Assembly (NCBI GenBank): GCA_050180895.1
Contig: JBFXDS010000003.1
Span: forward strand, 62,001 to 126,000
DNA length: 64,000 nt
Direction: 5' to 3'
Source: JBGPEQ01 sp050180895
GTDB taxonomy: Bacteria; Pseudomonadota; Alphaproteobacteria; Dongiales; Dongiaceae
The position numbers were made by a program, and so were the translations under genes. This document shows positions 8,154 through 16,510 of this stretch, piece by piece. The notes beneath the pieces were generated by a model. The model worked only from the letters and a program-made list of their open reading frames with translations, made no database searches and was not told where the DNA came from. Every line of letters starts with the position of its first letter. Position 1 is the first letter of the stretch.

Positions 8154-9209
8154 CTACCGGTCGCGGCGTCCCGCATCGGTGATCACCCGCGACGCGACGT
8201 TCAATCCGCCTTCCGGCGGGCGGACCGGACCAGCGGTCGACGGCAGGAAGGCCAACGACGTCAGCGCCGTATCCTTCGTGCGCTCGAACTTGGGTCCGGG
8301 GACGATCACGAAGGCGGGGGGGACCGGGCAGGTCTCGCAGGCATCGCGCCGGGATCGAGGCTCGGCGGCCTGCGCGGCAGGCTGCGGCTCCCGGCTCCGT
8401 GCCGCCGCTTCGCTGGATACGGTCGCCGTTGCCGGGGCCGACGCAGCCGTCTTGGGCGGCGCGGCGACCGGTGCAGCCTTGCTCGCCGCCGTCGAGGTCG
8501 CGGCGGCTGGCGCTGCGGTCGGCGTCTTGGCTGGAGCGGCCGGCGCAATGGTTCTGCTTGGGGCCGTCGCCGCCGCTGCCGGCTTTGTGGTGGAAGCCTT
8601 GGCGGTCGGCGCGAGGGCCGCCGCGTCCTTGGCTGGCGCCGCCGTGAGAGACTTGGCGGGTGTGCTGGTCGTGGATTTGGCCGGCGCCGCGGCCGACGCT
8701 CCGGCCGTGACCTTGGCCGGAATGGATTCGCTGGGAGTCGAAGCCGCCGCGGTCGCCGCCCATGTGGCGGCGGCGGACTTGGCGGTCGGCGACGGGGTGG
8801 TCATGCCGTCCTTGGCCGGTGCGGCGACGGCCGGCCTAGCCACGGGCGCGGCGGCCTTCTCCGGCGCCTGCGTCGAGGCCGCCGCGGTCGGCGCCGCGCC
8901 GGCCGCCTTTGCCGCCTTCTCGCACGCCGCCCGGGCCCGCGCCGTGGTCCGCGGCAGGCTGGCGCAGACGTCCGCCGCCACCTCCGGCCGCAGCAGCTCG
9001 ATCAGGTCGGGAACCAGATGGCTGGTGCCGAAGTCGTCGATGAAGGCCAGCGCATCCTTCTTGCTTTGCGAGCTTATGGCCCGCTGGAACGCATCGATCT
9101 CGGACATCTCGGCCGAGGCGCCGGCGCTGAATGCCAGGAACGCCGCGGCGCCCAGGCCGAGCGGCAACAGTTTCCCCAAGCCGTCGCGGCTTTTCGTCCA
9201 CCCACGCAT
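8154..9209 (-). CDS. Secreted paralog 3: conserved N-domain with Ala/Thr/Pro/Lys tail
   Basis: The open frame extends to 9329, but the ATG at 9209 follows AAGGAG and begins MRGWTKSRDGLGKLLPLG, colinear with the other two paralogs, so 351 residues are annotated. Signal peptide ending ASAEMSEID, then DAFQRAI, DALAFIDDFGTSHLVPDLIE, LLRPEVAA and the Cys-x13-Cys pair. The tail is not glycine-rich: about 180 residues of Ala/Thr/Pro/Lys (APAK-like) repeats, then a short segment with ACETCPVPPAFVIVPGP and a charged end. One conserved head on a different low-complexity tail argues that the head has the specific role. Function unknown. Confidence 0.8.
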   Translation of the reverse strand: MRGWTKSRDGLGKLLPLGLGAAAFLAFSAGASAEMSEIDAFQRAISSQSKKDALAFIDDFGTSHLVPDLIELLRPEVAADVCASLPRTTARARAACEKAAKAAGAAPTAAASTQAPEKAAAPVARPAVAAPAKDGMTTPSPTAKSAAATWAATAAASTPSESIPAKVTAGASAAAPAKSTTSTPAKSLTAAPAKDAAALAPTAKASTTKPAAAATAPSRTIAPAAPAKTPTAAPAAATSTAASKAAPVAAPPKTAASAPATATVSSEAAARSREPQPAAQAAEPRSRRDACETCPVPPAFVIVPGPKFERTKDTALTSLAFLPSTAGPVRPPEGGLNVASRVITDAGRRDR

Positions 9210-9315
9210 TTCGGTGCTCCTTGAGCGGACGGGGACCGTCGGTTCGATCGTCCGCCTCGTTGTTTTGATTCGGTGCTCGCGCAACCCTGCAGCAAGTCTA
9301 CGCTTGAGCCGAATT

Positions 9316-9352
9316 GATTTCAAATCCAATCGACAGATTAACCAAAAGAATC
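9316..9352 (-). promoter_or_regulatory. AT-rich upstream element, copy 3
   Basis: Reads GATTTCAAATCCAATCGACA, then GATTAACCAAAAGAATC, on the plus strand, about 107 bases upstream of the ATG at 9209. It shares the TTCAAAT, ATCGAC, ATTAAC and AAGAATC blocks with copy 1. Confidence 0.5.
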
Positions 9353-9556
9353 ATATGGTTAGAGAATTATTGCCGGCGGCTTCCACTCGCCGCAGGCGAC
9401 CGGCAAACTGGATGATGCTTGACGATGAAGCTGTTTGTTCCTATTGTGTTCTATACATTAAGCTTCGGCGCCGAGACGGCGGATCAAATTGACGTCGCAC
9501 CCTCCCCGATCATGCCAATCGCCCGACACGCGGCGTGTCCCCCAGCCGACCCGTTC

Positions 9557-9794
9557 CGCTGGGCATGGGGTCCATCGCCCGGAATCGGAAAAAGCCGAGT
9601 CGAGGCGGCCTCGTCTGGCTGCCCATCGGTGGGCCGCTGGACGCGAGACACCCGGTCGATCCCGCTGGGCATGGGGTCCATCGCCCGGAATCGGAAAAAG
9701 CCGAGTCGAGGCGGCCTCGTCTGCTGCTCATCGGCGGGCCGCTGGACGCGAGACCCCCGGTCGATCCCGCTGGGCATGGGGTCCATCGCCCGGA
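9557..9794. repeat. 106-bp tandem repeat, two copies plus a partial third
   Basis: Units begin at 9557, 9663 and 9768 with CGCTGGGCATGGGGTCCATC and continue through GGAATCGGAAAAAGCCGAGT. The first two copies are almost identical; the third stops after about 27 bases. The repeat is outside any supported gene and about 200 bases upstream of the export lipoprotein gene. Confidence 0.85.
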
Positions 9795-10003
9795 TTTGCC
9801 TCCGGCGTATCGCTTGAGTTATCCCGGCGTTGGTTTATCGTTAAGAAATGGACACTAAGAGGAAGGGGGTCGGCCGTGCTCGCCGGAACAGGGGCGTTGC
9901 GTCAGTCTCCGATCCCCGGACATTAGGCTTGCGAAGTGACGGCTTGCCGTGCCGATGCTAGTTTGAGTTCGAGAGTCGCGTCGTAGCAGGGGAAGCAAAG
10001 AAC

Positions 10004-10567
10004 ATGCGTGCGTATGTCAGAGTCCTGATGGCGGTGGTGGCGCTCGCGATGATGTCCGCCTGTGGCGGACCGAACGTCGCGGAAACCGTCACCGTGCCGG
10101 ATGCCGAGCCTTATCGCCTCGACAACGGCGACCAGTTGCGAATCACCGTGTTCGGCCAGGATGCGATGACCGGCGAGTACACCGTGGACGGCAGCGGCAA
10201 CATCTCCATGCCTCTGCTGGCGCAGGTCCAGGCGCGCGGGCTGACGGCCCAGGAGCTGGAAGGCGCGATTGGCGACCGCTTGGTTTCCGAGGGGCTGCTC
10301 GTCAGCCCCAGCATCAATGTGCAGATTCTGACCTATCGACCGTTCTTCATTCTCGGCGAGGTGGCTGCGCCCGGCCAGTTCGCCTACATCGAGAACATGA
10401 CCGTGTTGACGGCGGTGGCGATGGCAGGGGGCTTCACCCATCGCGCCAACACCGATGGCTTTACCGTGACCCGCAAGGTCGGAAACAAGGTCATCGAGGG
10501 ACGGGCGCAGCGCAACACCCTGGTCAAGCCCGGCGACGTGATCTACGTCCACGAGCGGATTCTGTGA
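10004..10567 (+). CDS. Polysaccharide export outer-membrane lipoprotein (Wza/GumB type)
   Basis: A 187-residue protein with a lipoprotein signal (hydrophobic run ending MMSACGG, cysteine near residue 23). It contains the Poly_export domain (YRLDNGDQLRITVFGQ, then YTVDGSGNISMPLLAQV, LTAQELEGAI and VSPSINVQIL) and an SLBB-like part (FFILGEVAAPGQFAY). It lacks the extra domains of E. coli Wza and is the short GumB/ExoF-like kind. Such proteins form the outer-membrane or periplasmic part of the export channel and work with Wzc-type co-polymerases, two of which are in the window. The outer-membrane barrel gene follows after 77 bases and probably shares its transcript. Confidence 0.92.
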   Translation: MRAYVRVLMAVVALAMMSACGGPNVAETVTVPDAEPYRLDNGDQLRITVFGQDAMTGEYTVDGSGNISMPLLAQVQARGLTAQELEGAIGDRLVSEGLLVSPSINVQILTYRPFFILGEVAAPGQFAYIENMTVLTAVAMAGGFTHRANTDGFTVTRKVGNKVIEGRAQRNTLVKPGDVIYVHERIL

Positions 10568-10644
10568 TGGATCGATATTGATGGCTCGAATCAGCAGATA
10601 GCCTTGGCGGCGTTGGCCGCCACGCCACGTTAGGGGAGACATCA

Positions 10645-11934
10645 ATGGTGAAGTATGTGCCGCGCGCGCTCCTCGGAGCGGTGACCGCAACCTGTATCGC
10701 CTGGGCGGTGGCTCCGGCCGAAGCCCAGAACGCCCAGTATCAGCGGCCGTCCTACGGCGCCCGCGGGATCGGTCAGGGCGACTGGATTTTCGTGCCGCGG
10801 CTGCCGAGCGTCTTTCAGCGCCCGCGTCCCGACTATGATCCCAACGGCATCCGTCTGGGCAGCTGGATTCTCAACCCGGAGCTGACGGTCGGCACCAGCT
10901 ACGACGACAACGTTTTCTTCGAGGAGAATAACGCCGACGACGATATCGTCCTTGAGGCGACCCCGGCGTTCCGCCTGCAGAGCGACTGGAACGTGCATAT
11001 GCTGGGAATCGAAGGCTCGGTCACCGGCACGAAATATATCAACGAGGACGACGCGGACAATATACAGGGCGCGGGCACGGCTTTCGGTCGCCTCGACATC
11101 ACGCGAGACGATCAGCTCTACGGCTCCGCATCGTATCGCCGGGAGACCAGCGTAGGTCAGGACGACGCGGACAACACCGGCGATATAACGGAGAACGACC
11201 GCTATATCGCGCGCGTCGGCTACATTCACCAGTTCTCGCGCATGAACCTGCGTGTGGATGCCCAGGGACAGCGCTACGACTACCTGGACTTCGGAGACAA
11301 CGACCGTGATCGCAATCAGTTTGATGTCGGCACCCGACTCGAATATGCGCTTTCGCCCCGGATTACGCCGTTCATTGAGGGTGCAGCTGGACTTCGGGAC
11401 TACGACGCCTCGGTCGACGATACCGGCGTGGATCGAGATCAGCAGCAATACTCCGCGCTGGTCGGGGCGCGGATTCTGATCACCGATCTGCTGCTGGGTG
11501 AACTCGCGGTCGGCGTTCAGCACACCGAGTTTGACGACCCGACATTCGACCCGCTCACCACGCCGCAGGTGTTCGGCTCGCTGATCTGGAATCCGACCGA
11601 GCTGACGTCACTGATTCTGCGAGTGCAGCGCACCGAAGATCCGACGACCGAGACAGGCGCGTCCAGCAGGGCGGCGGCGGCGGCTGGCCTGCGAGTGGAG
11701 CACGAACTGCTGCGAAATCTGCTGCTCTACGGTCAGGCAGGGTATCGCAACGACGACTACGAGGGCATCGACCGGATCGATCACAGGTTCACGGCCGGAG
11801 TGGGCGGCGAGTTCCTTCTCGATCGCAATTTCTCGTTCTTCGCCAACTATGGCTTCGAGACCCGCCTCTCCGATGGTGCGGACGAGGAATTCACGCGCAA
11901 CCTCATCACCATCGGCGCCCGCGTCCAGTACTGA
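10645..11934 (+). CDS. Outer-membrane beta-barrel protein of the exopolysaccharide locus
   Basis: A 429-residue protein with a signal peptide (about residues 1-25, ending AEAQNAQ) and a series of alternating amphipathic strands ending in a C-terminal aromatic-type strand (TIGARVQY). It resembles the BBP2-like outer-membrane barrels next to Wza genes in exopolysaccharide operons. Strand segments such as LTVGTSYDDNVFFEENNADD and acidic loops rich in Asp are visible. GGGGAGACATCA precedes the ATG. A role in moving or anchoring polymer at the outer membrane is inferred from position and fold. It converges with the UDP-glucuronate decarboxylase gene with only 20 bases between stops. Confidence 0.8.
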   Translation: MVKYVPRALLGAVTATCIAWAVAPAEAQNAQYQRPSYGARGIGQGDWIFVPRLPSVFQRPRPDYDPNGIRLGSWILNPELTVGTSYDDNVFFEENNADDDIVLEATPAFRLQSDWNVHMLGIEGSVTGTKYINEDDADNIQGAGTAFGRLDITRDDQLYGSASYRRETSVGQDDADNTGDITENDRYIARVGYIHQFSRMNLRVDAQGQRYDYLDFGDNDRDRNQFDVGTRLEYALSPRITPFIEGAAGLRDYDASVDDTGVDRDQQQYSALVGARILITDLLLGELAVGVQHTEFDDPTFDPLTTPQVFGSLIWNPTELTSLILRVQRTEDPTTETGASSRAAAAAGLRVEHELLRNLLLYGQAGYRNDDYEGIDRIDHRFTAGVGGEFLLDRNFSFFANYGFETRLSDGADEEFTRNLITIGARVQY

Positions 11935-11954
11935 CGCGCCGCCAGTCGCCGTTT

Positions 11955-12902
11955 TCAGAGGTTCCTGCCGAGCTGCGTCTTGAAGTAGGCGATCGTCCGG
12001 TCGAGGCCTTCGTCGAGCTGGACGGCGGGGCGCCAGCCGAGTGCCTTCTGGGCGAGGGTGATGTCGGGTCGGCGCTGCGTCGGATCGTCCTGCGGCAGCG
12101 GCTTGAACACGATCTTCGAGCCGGAGCCGGTCTTGGCCACGACCTTCTCCGCCAGTTGCAGAATCGTGAACTCGCCGGGATTGCCGATGTTGACGGGCCC
12201 GGTTACCTCGTCGGGTGCCGCCATCAGGCGCATCAGCCCGTCGATCAGGTCGTCGACGTAGCAGAACGAGCGGGTCTGGCTGCCGTCGCCATAGACGGTG
12301 ATCGGCTCGCCCCGCAGCGCCTGGACGATGAAGTTGGAGACGACGCGCCCGTCGTTCGGCAGCATGCGCGGGCCGTATGTGTTGAAGATGCGGGCGACGC
12401 GGATCGCCAGTCGGTGCTGGCGGTAGTAGTCGAAGAACAGCGTCTCGGCGCAGCGCTTGCCCTCATCGTAGCAGGAGCGCGGCCCCACAGGGTTGACGCT
12501 GCCCCAGTAGGACTCGGGCTGCGGGTGCACCGTCGGGTTGCCGTAGACTTCGCTGGTCGAGGCCTGCAGGATCCGCGCCTTCACGCGCTTGGCGAGGCCG
12601 AGCATGTTGATCGCGCCGTGGACGCTGGTCTTGGTCGTCTGCACGGGATCGAACTGGTAGTGGATCGGCGAGGCGGGACAGGCGAGGTTGTAGATCTGGT
12701 CGACCTCCACGAAGAGCGGGAAGGTGACATCGTGGCGCATGACCTCGAAATGCCGGTGATCCATGAGTTGCGCGATGTTGTCCCGGCGGCCGGTGAAGTA
12801 GTTGTCGACGCAGAGGACGTCGTGTCCTTCCTTCAGCAGCCGCTCGCAGAGGTGGGAGCCGAGAAAACCGGCACCCCCCGTGACCAGAATCCGTTTCTGC
12901 AA
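11955..12902 (-). CDS. UDP-glucuronate decarboxylase (UDP-xylose synthase)
   Basis: An extended short-chain dehydrogenase that oxidises and decarboxylates UDP-glucuronate to UDP-xylose. NAD-binding GGAGFLGSHL is at the N-terminus, then DNYFTGRRDNI, LACPASPIHYQ, the TSEVYG serine region, the YDEGKR catalytic Tyr/Lys pair and RIFNTYGPRM, all typical of UXS. The frame reaches an ATG at 12935, but AAGGAGG followed 5 bases later by TTG at 12902 fits better and puts the Rossmann motif at residue 5, giving 315 residues. It is the last gene of the minus-strand run from 21281 and draws on UDP-GlcA from the dehydrogenase at 52924. Confidence 0.93.
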   Translation of the reverse strand: MQKRILVTGGAGFLGSHLCERLLKEGHDVLCVDNYFTGRRDNIAQLMDHRHFEVMRHDVTFPLFVEVDQIYNLACPASPIHYQFDPVQTTKTSVHGAINMLGLAKRVKARILQASTSEVYGNPTVHPQPESYWGSVNPVGPRSCYDEGKRCAETLFFDYYRQHRLAIRVARIFNTYGPRMLPNDGRVVSNFIVQALRGEPITVYGDGSQTRSFCYVDDLIDGLMRLMAAPDEVTGPVNIGNPGEFTILQLAEKVVAKTGSGSKIVFKPLPQDDPTQRRPDITLAQKALGWRPAVQLDEGLDRTIAYFKTQLGRNL

Positions 12903-12975
12903 CTGAACCTCCTTGCGTGCGGCGGACCCACTCATTCGCCAATCGGCGGCGGCCCCTGATTAGACAGGAAATTCG

Positions 12976-14739
12976 TTAACGTCCACCCATACCGGTCGGC
13001 AGTGCGAGCACGCGCGTGCCCGGAAGCGGGGCGAGGGCGGCGTCGGCCAGCACCTCGTCGCGCCATATCGCCAGGGTCAGCAGGTTCCAGGTGAGCCAGT
13101 CCGGCGCGGCGCGGGTCGCGGCGGCGATGTCGCGGTCGACAAAGTCCGGCATCGCGTAGCGTTCGAAGGCGTCCTTCAGTGGACCGCTGGACAAGTAGCG
13201 CGCGAGGGGCAGGTCGCCGCCCGCCTTCGGGGCGTCGACGTCGAAGGCGGGCAGCCGCCGCTTGAGCAGGTCCTTCAACAGATATTTTATCCGGCCGTCG
13301 GCGATGTAGCGGCAACCGCGCGGCACGGCCAGGGCCTCCGCCACCACCGACCGGCTGAGGAACGGCAGCAACAGGCTCTTGCCGTGGGCATGCGCCATCT
13401 GCCGCCAGCGGCTCGCGCCGTCGCCGCAGAGGAACGTCATCATGTGTCCGAACTCGAGATGGGCGAAGAGCGGGTTCGAGTCCCGCTCTTCGGAGCGGAA
13501 CCGCTCCGCCACATAAGCAAGTCGCGCCTCGCGGCGCTGTCGGACAGTGGTCGTCCCTAGGATCCGCTCGGCCAATGCCGAGTTTGTGAACATCGTGTAG
13601 CGCGCACCCAAGCCCAGCCAATCCCCGACTGGGACCTCGACCCGTTCCAGTCGCTCGATACGGCGGCGTAGGCCCTTGGTGTGACCCGACGGCAGCAACC
13701 GGGCGAGTCCCAGCGTCTTCGCGAGGTTGAGCAGATGGCGTTGGTCGAAGGCGAGGATATAGGGAAGAGAGGGCTTCAGGCCGAAGAGCGCATCGGCGAA
13801 CTCGCCATTGATGAAGCGGGTCGGCGCCGACTGAAAAGTCAGCTGGAACGCGACCGATTGCGGCATGCGGGTCGGCTGGCCGGATCGGCGGATCATATCT
13901 ATGAGAAGCTTCAGGTATTCGCCTTCCGAGGCCCAGAATGTCTGATGCCTGGTTCCCAGCAACCGGCTGGCCTGTTCGGCATAGCCGCGCTCGCGGGCAA
14001 ATTCGGGGCTGTCGACGGCGCCACTCACCGTCGGCGTGCCGGGCGGCAAATAGGTGTGCAGGAGCGAAGAATCGATGCCGCCCGACAGTTGGTTGGCGCA
14101 GTCGTCCGCCACGGACAGCCGGCCGATCGCCCGTGCGAGCGCCGCATCGATGTCATCGAGCGACGGCCGATCCCTTCGCGGCCGGGCGATCAACGGGTCG
14201 AAGTGGCGGCGCTCCATCCGCCCGCTCTGCCACCGAAGATGCTCGCCATGACCGAGTCTGCCGATCGTCTGGACATAGGTCCGTGTTCCCGGCACCGTCC
14301 CGAACAGCAGATGATCGGCAACTGCGTGAGGGTCGAGCCCGCGCCGTTCTGCTGGGACCAGGGCAAGAGCGTCGCGGAAATGATCCGTGATCGTTGGCGG
14401 CTGGCCCGGGCCGTTGTCGACGATATAGACGTCGAAGTTGGATGTCGCGCCCCGCCAGGCCGCGATGATCGGGCCGCCGGACGCCATGCAATCGGCGAAG
14501 ACGATCGTCGCCTCCTCCTGGCCCAGGACAAGCGCGTCCATCGCAGCCGTTGGATCGGGGCGCAGCATCGCATCGCGGAGAAGTGCCCCGCCCTCGCGAT
14601 CCAGGCCCTGCCCGACGGCCAGCCGGGTGCCGTCCGGCACGACCGTCGCCTCCGGATTGGAGACGAGCAGCTGAAAATCGTGGGGTGTGGCGGCAAAGCC
14701 GATGCCCGAGCGTCCCTCTTTGGGATCCAGTATGGACAT
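12976..14739 (-). CDS. Asparagine-synthetase-like amidotransferase A
   Basis: A 587-residue protein. The PP-loop ATP-pyrophosphatase motif QLSGGIDSS is at about residues 217-224, followed by the synthetase fold (FARERGYAEQASRLLGTRHQ, GEFADALFGLKPSL). The first 210 residues look like a decayed glutaminase domain: no N-terminal Met-Cys-Gly exists, so glutamine hydrolysis by this chain is unlikely. Relatives in O-antigen loci, such as WbpS, are thought to amidate uronic-acid carboxyl groups. It is an equal-length paralog of the next gene, which ends 7 bases upstream. Substrate unknown; uronic-acid or peptide carboxyls are candidates. Confidence 0.85.
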   Translation of the reverse strand: MSILDPKEGRSGIGFAATPHDFQLLVSNPEATVVPDGTRLAVGQGLDREGGALLRDAMLRPDPTAAMDALVLGQEEATIVFADCMASGGPIIAAWRGATSNFDVYIVDNGPGQPPTITDHFRDALALVPAERRGLDPHAVADHLLFGTVPGTRTYVQTIGRLGHGEHLRWQSGRMERRHFDPLIARPRRDRPSLDDIDAALARAIGRLSVADDCANQLSGGIDSSLLHTYLPPGTPTVSGAVDSPEFARERGYAEQASRLLGTRHQTFWASEGEYLKLLIDMIRRSGQPTRMPQSVAFQLTFQSAPTRFINGEFADALFGLKPSLPYILAFDQRHLLNLAKTLGLARLLPSGHTKGLRRRIERLERVEVPVGDWLGLGARYTMFTNSALAERILGTTTVRQRREARLAYVAERFRSEERDSNPLFAHLEFGHMMTFLCGDGASRWRQMAHAHGKSLLLPFLSRSVVAEALAVPRGCRYIADGRIKYLLKDLLKRRLPAFDVDAPKAGGDLPLARYLSSGPLKDAFERYAMPDFVDRDIAAATRAAPDWLTWNLLTLAIWRDEVLADAALAPLPGTRVLALPTGMGGR

Positions 14740-14746
14740 GAACCGT

Positions 14747-16510
14747 TCAAGAGCGGTTGGAGGATGACGGTGCCAGAATACGCGTGCCGGGGAGGGGAGC
14801 GAGGGTGGGATCGGCCAGCACCTCGTCTCGCCAGATCGCCAGGTTCAGTAGATTCCAGGTGAGCCAGTCGGGTTCGGCGCGCGTCGCGGCGGCAATCTGT
14901 CGGTCGACCAGGTCCGGCATCGCGTAGCGCTCGAACGCTCCCATGAGCGGCCCGCTTGACAGATAACGTCGGAAGGGCAGATCACCTCCCGCTTTCGGAG
15001 CGTCGACCTCGAAGGCGGGTAGTCTTCGCTTGAGCAGATCTTTCAGCAGAAATTTGACCCGGCCGTTGGCGATATAGCGGCGACGGCGGGGGACGCCGAG
15101 GGCGGCCATGACGACTGACCGGCTGACGAACGGCGTCAGCAAGCTCTTTCCGTGAGCGTGGGCCAATTGACGCCACCGGCTGGCGCAATCATCGCAGTAG
15201 AAATCCAGGATGTGGCCGAACTCGATGTGCGCGAAGAACGGATCGGCATCGTGCTCCTCGGAGCGGAAACGCGGCGCCACATAGGCGGCGCGTGCTTCGA
15301 TGCGCTGCCGCACCATCGCTGCCCCGAGGATCCGCTCGGCCAGCAGCAAGTTCGTATAGATTGCATAGCGTGCCCCCAGACCTTCCCAGCTGTCGACCGG
15401 GGCGTCGATCTGCCGTGCCAGCTCGATCCGACGAAACAGGCCGGCGGCCTTTGTTCGTGGCAGGAATCGGCCCAGGTGCCATGCCCGCGCGAGATTCAGC
15501 CAGCGCCGTTGACCGAAGACGCGGGCATGGAAGCTGATTGTCTTCAGACCGAAGAGCGCGTCGGCGAATTGAGCGTTGATGAAGCCTTTTACCGGCAACT
15601 CGTAGCAGAGTTGATGGATGACGGAGTGCGGCATGCGGACCGGCATGCCGCCGAGCCGGATGACGTCGACGAGCAGCGACAGGTAGTCGCCTTCCCGCAC
15701 CGCGTAGACCCGGTGCTGCGAGTCGAACAGCCGGCTTGCCTGCTCCGCGTAGTCGCGTTCGCGGGCAAACTCGGGACTATCGATTGTGCCACTGACCGTG
15801 GGTGCGGTAGCCGGCAGGTAGGTCTGCAGCAGCGACGAATCGATGCCGCCGGACAGTTGATTGGCGCACTGCTCTGCCGTGGCGAGGCGATCGGTCGCTT
15901 GCGCCAGGGCGGCGTCGATAGCTTCGAGAGGAGGCTCGTCGCTCCGCGGCTGGGCCACCAGCGGATCGAAGAGGCGACGTTCGGCTTTGCCGTTCTGCCA
16001 TCGATAGGCTTCGCCGTATCCGAGTCGCCCGATGGCGGTGACGTAGGTACGCGTTCCTGGAACGGCGGCAAAGAGCAGATGGTCGGCGGCTGCCTTCGGA
16101 TCAAGCATACGCCTTGCCGTCGGGACGAGAGCGAGAGCGTCGCGAAACTGATCGCTGATAACGGGTGGCTGATCGGGCTGCCCATTGTCGGCGATATAGG
16201 CCTCGAAGTTGGATGTTGCACCGCGCCAAGCTTCGATTGTTGCGCCGCCGGGCAGGGCGGCATCGGCGAAGACGATCGTGGCCTCTTGCTGCCCGGCGAC
16301 GAGTTGGCGCAACGCGTTTGACGGTTCCACATGACCGATTGCCGCACGTAACCTCGTCTGGCCATCTTGATCGAGGCCATGTCCGACGGCGAGGCGCGTG
16401 CCAGCAGCGACGATCGTCGCTGCTGGGTTCGCCACCAGCAGCTGGGGGCCATGCTGCGCTGGTCGAGTCGCGCCTGCGCTCAAGGCCGGCTGGACGTCTT
16501 GAGCGGTCAT
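14747..16510 (-). CDS. Asparagine-synthetase-like amidotransferase B
   Basis: The frame is open to 16627, but the ATG at 16510 overlaps the stop of the upstream Mur-Pth gene as ATGA, a classic coupling, and gives 587 residues, the same length as its paralog. It begins MTAQDVQPALSAG and aligns with paralog A from LLVANPAATIVAAGTRLAVG on. PP-loop QLSGGIDSS at about 217-224; FARERDYAEQASRLFDSQHR, then INAQFADALFGLK. The glutaminase cysteine is missing here too. Translational coupling with the Mur-Pth fusion is strong evidence that both act in one pathway. Reaction unknown beyond ATP-dependent activation of a carboxyl group. Confidence 0.88.
   Translation of the reverse strand: MTAQDVQPALSAGATRPAQHGPQLLVANPAATIVAAGTRLAVGHGLDQDGQTRLRAAIGHVEPSNALRQLVAGQQEATIVFADAALPGGATIEAWRGATSNFEAYIADNGQPDQPPVISDQFRDALALVPTARRMLDPKAAADHLLFAAVPGTRTYVTAIGRLGYGEAYRWQNGKAERRLFDPLVAQPRSDEPPLEAIDAALAQATDRLATAEQCANQLSGGIDSSLLQTYLPATAPTVSGTIDSPEFARERDYAEQASRLFDSQHRVYAVREGDYLSLLVDVIRLGGMPVRMPHSVIHQLCYELPVKGFINAQFADALFGLKTISFHARVFGQRRWLNLARAWHLGRFLPRTKAAGLFRRIELARQIDAPVDSWEGLGARYAIYTNLLLAERILGAAMVRQRIEARAAYVAPRFRSEEHDADPFFAHIEFGHILDFYCDDCASRWRQLAHAHGKSLLTPFVSRSVVMAALGVPRRRRYIANGRVKFLLKDLLKRRLPAFEVDAPKAGGDLPFRRYLSSGPLMGAFERYAMPDLVDRQIAAATRAEPDWLTWNLLNLAIWRDEVLADPTLAPLPGTRILAPSSSNRS

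Larger units (their letters stand above)
9210..10003. other. Long intergenic region with a tandem repeat
   Basis: About 790 bases between the divergent paralog 3 and the export lipoprotein. It holds the AT-rich element at 9316-9352 and the 106-bp tandem repeat at 9557-9794. Short frames across the repeat run on both strands but have no ribosome binding site and are read as by-products of the repeat. The promoter of the export operon should lie between about 9800 and 9990. Confidence 0.6.

Noticed and set aside
9484..9926. Short frames over the 106-bp repeat on both strands
   Set aside because: Every frame is open because of the repeat; no ribosome binding site or known protein similarity.
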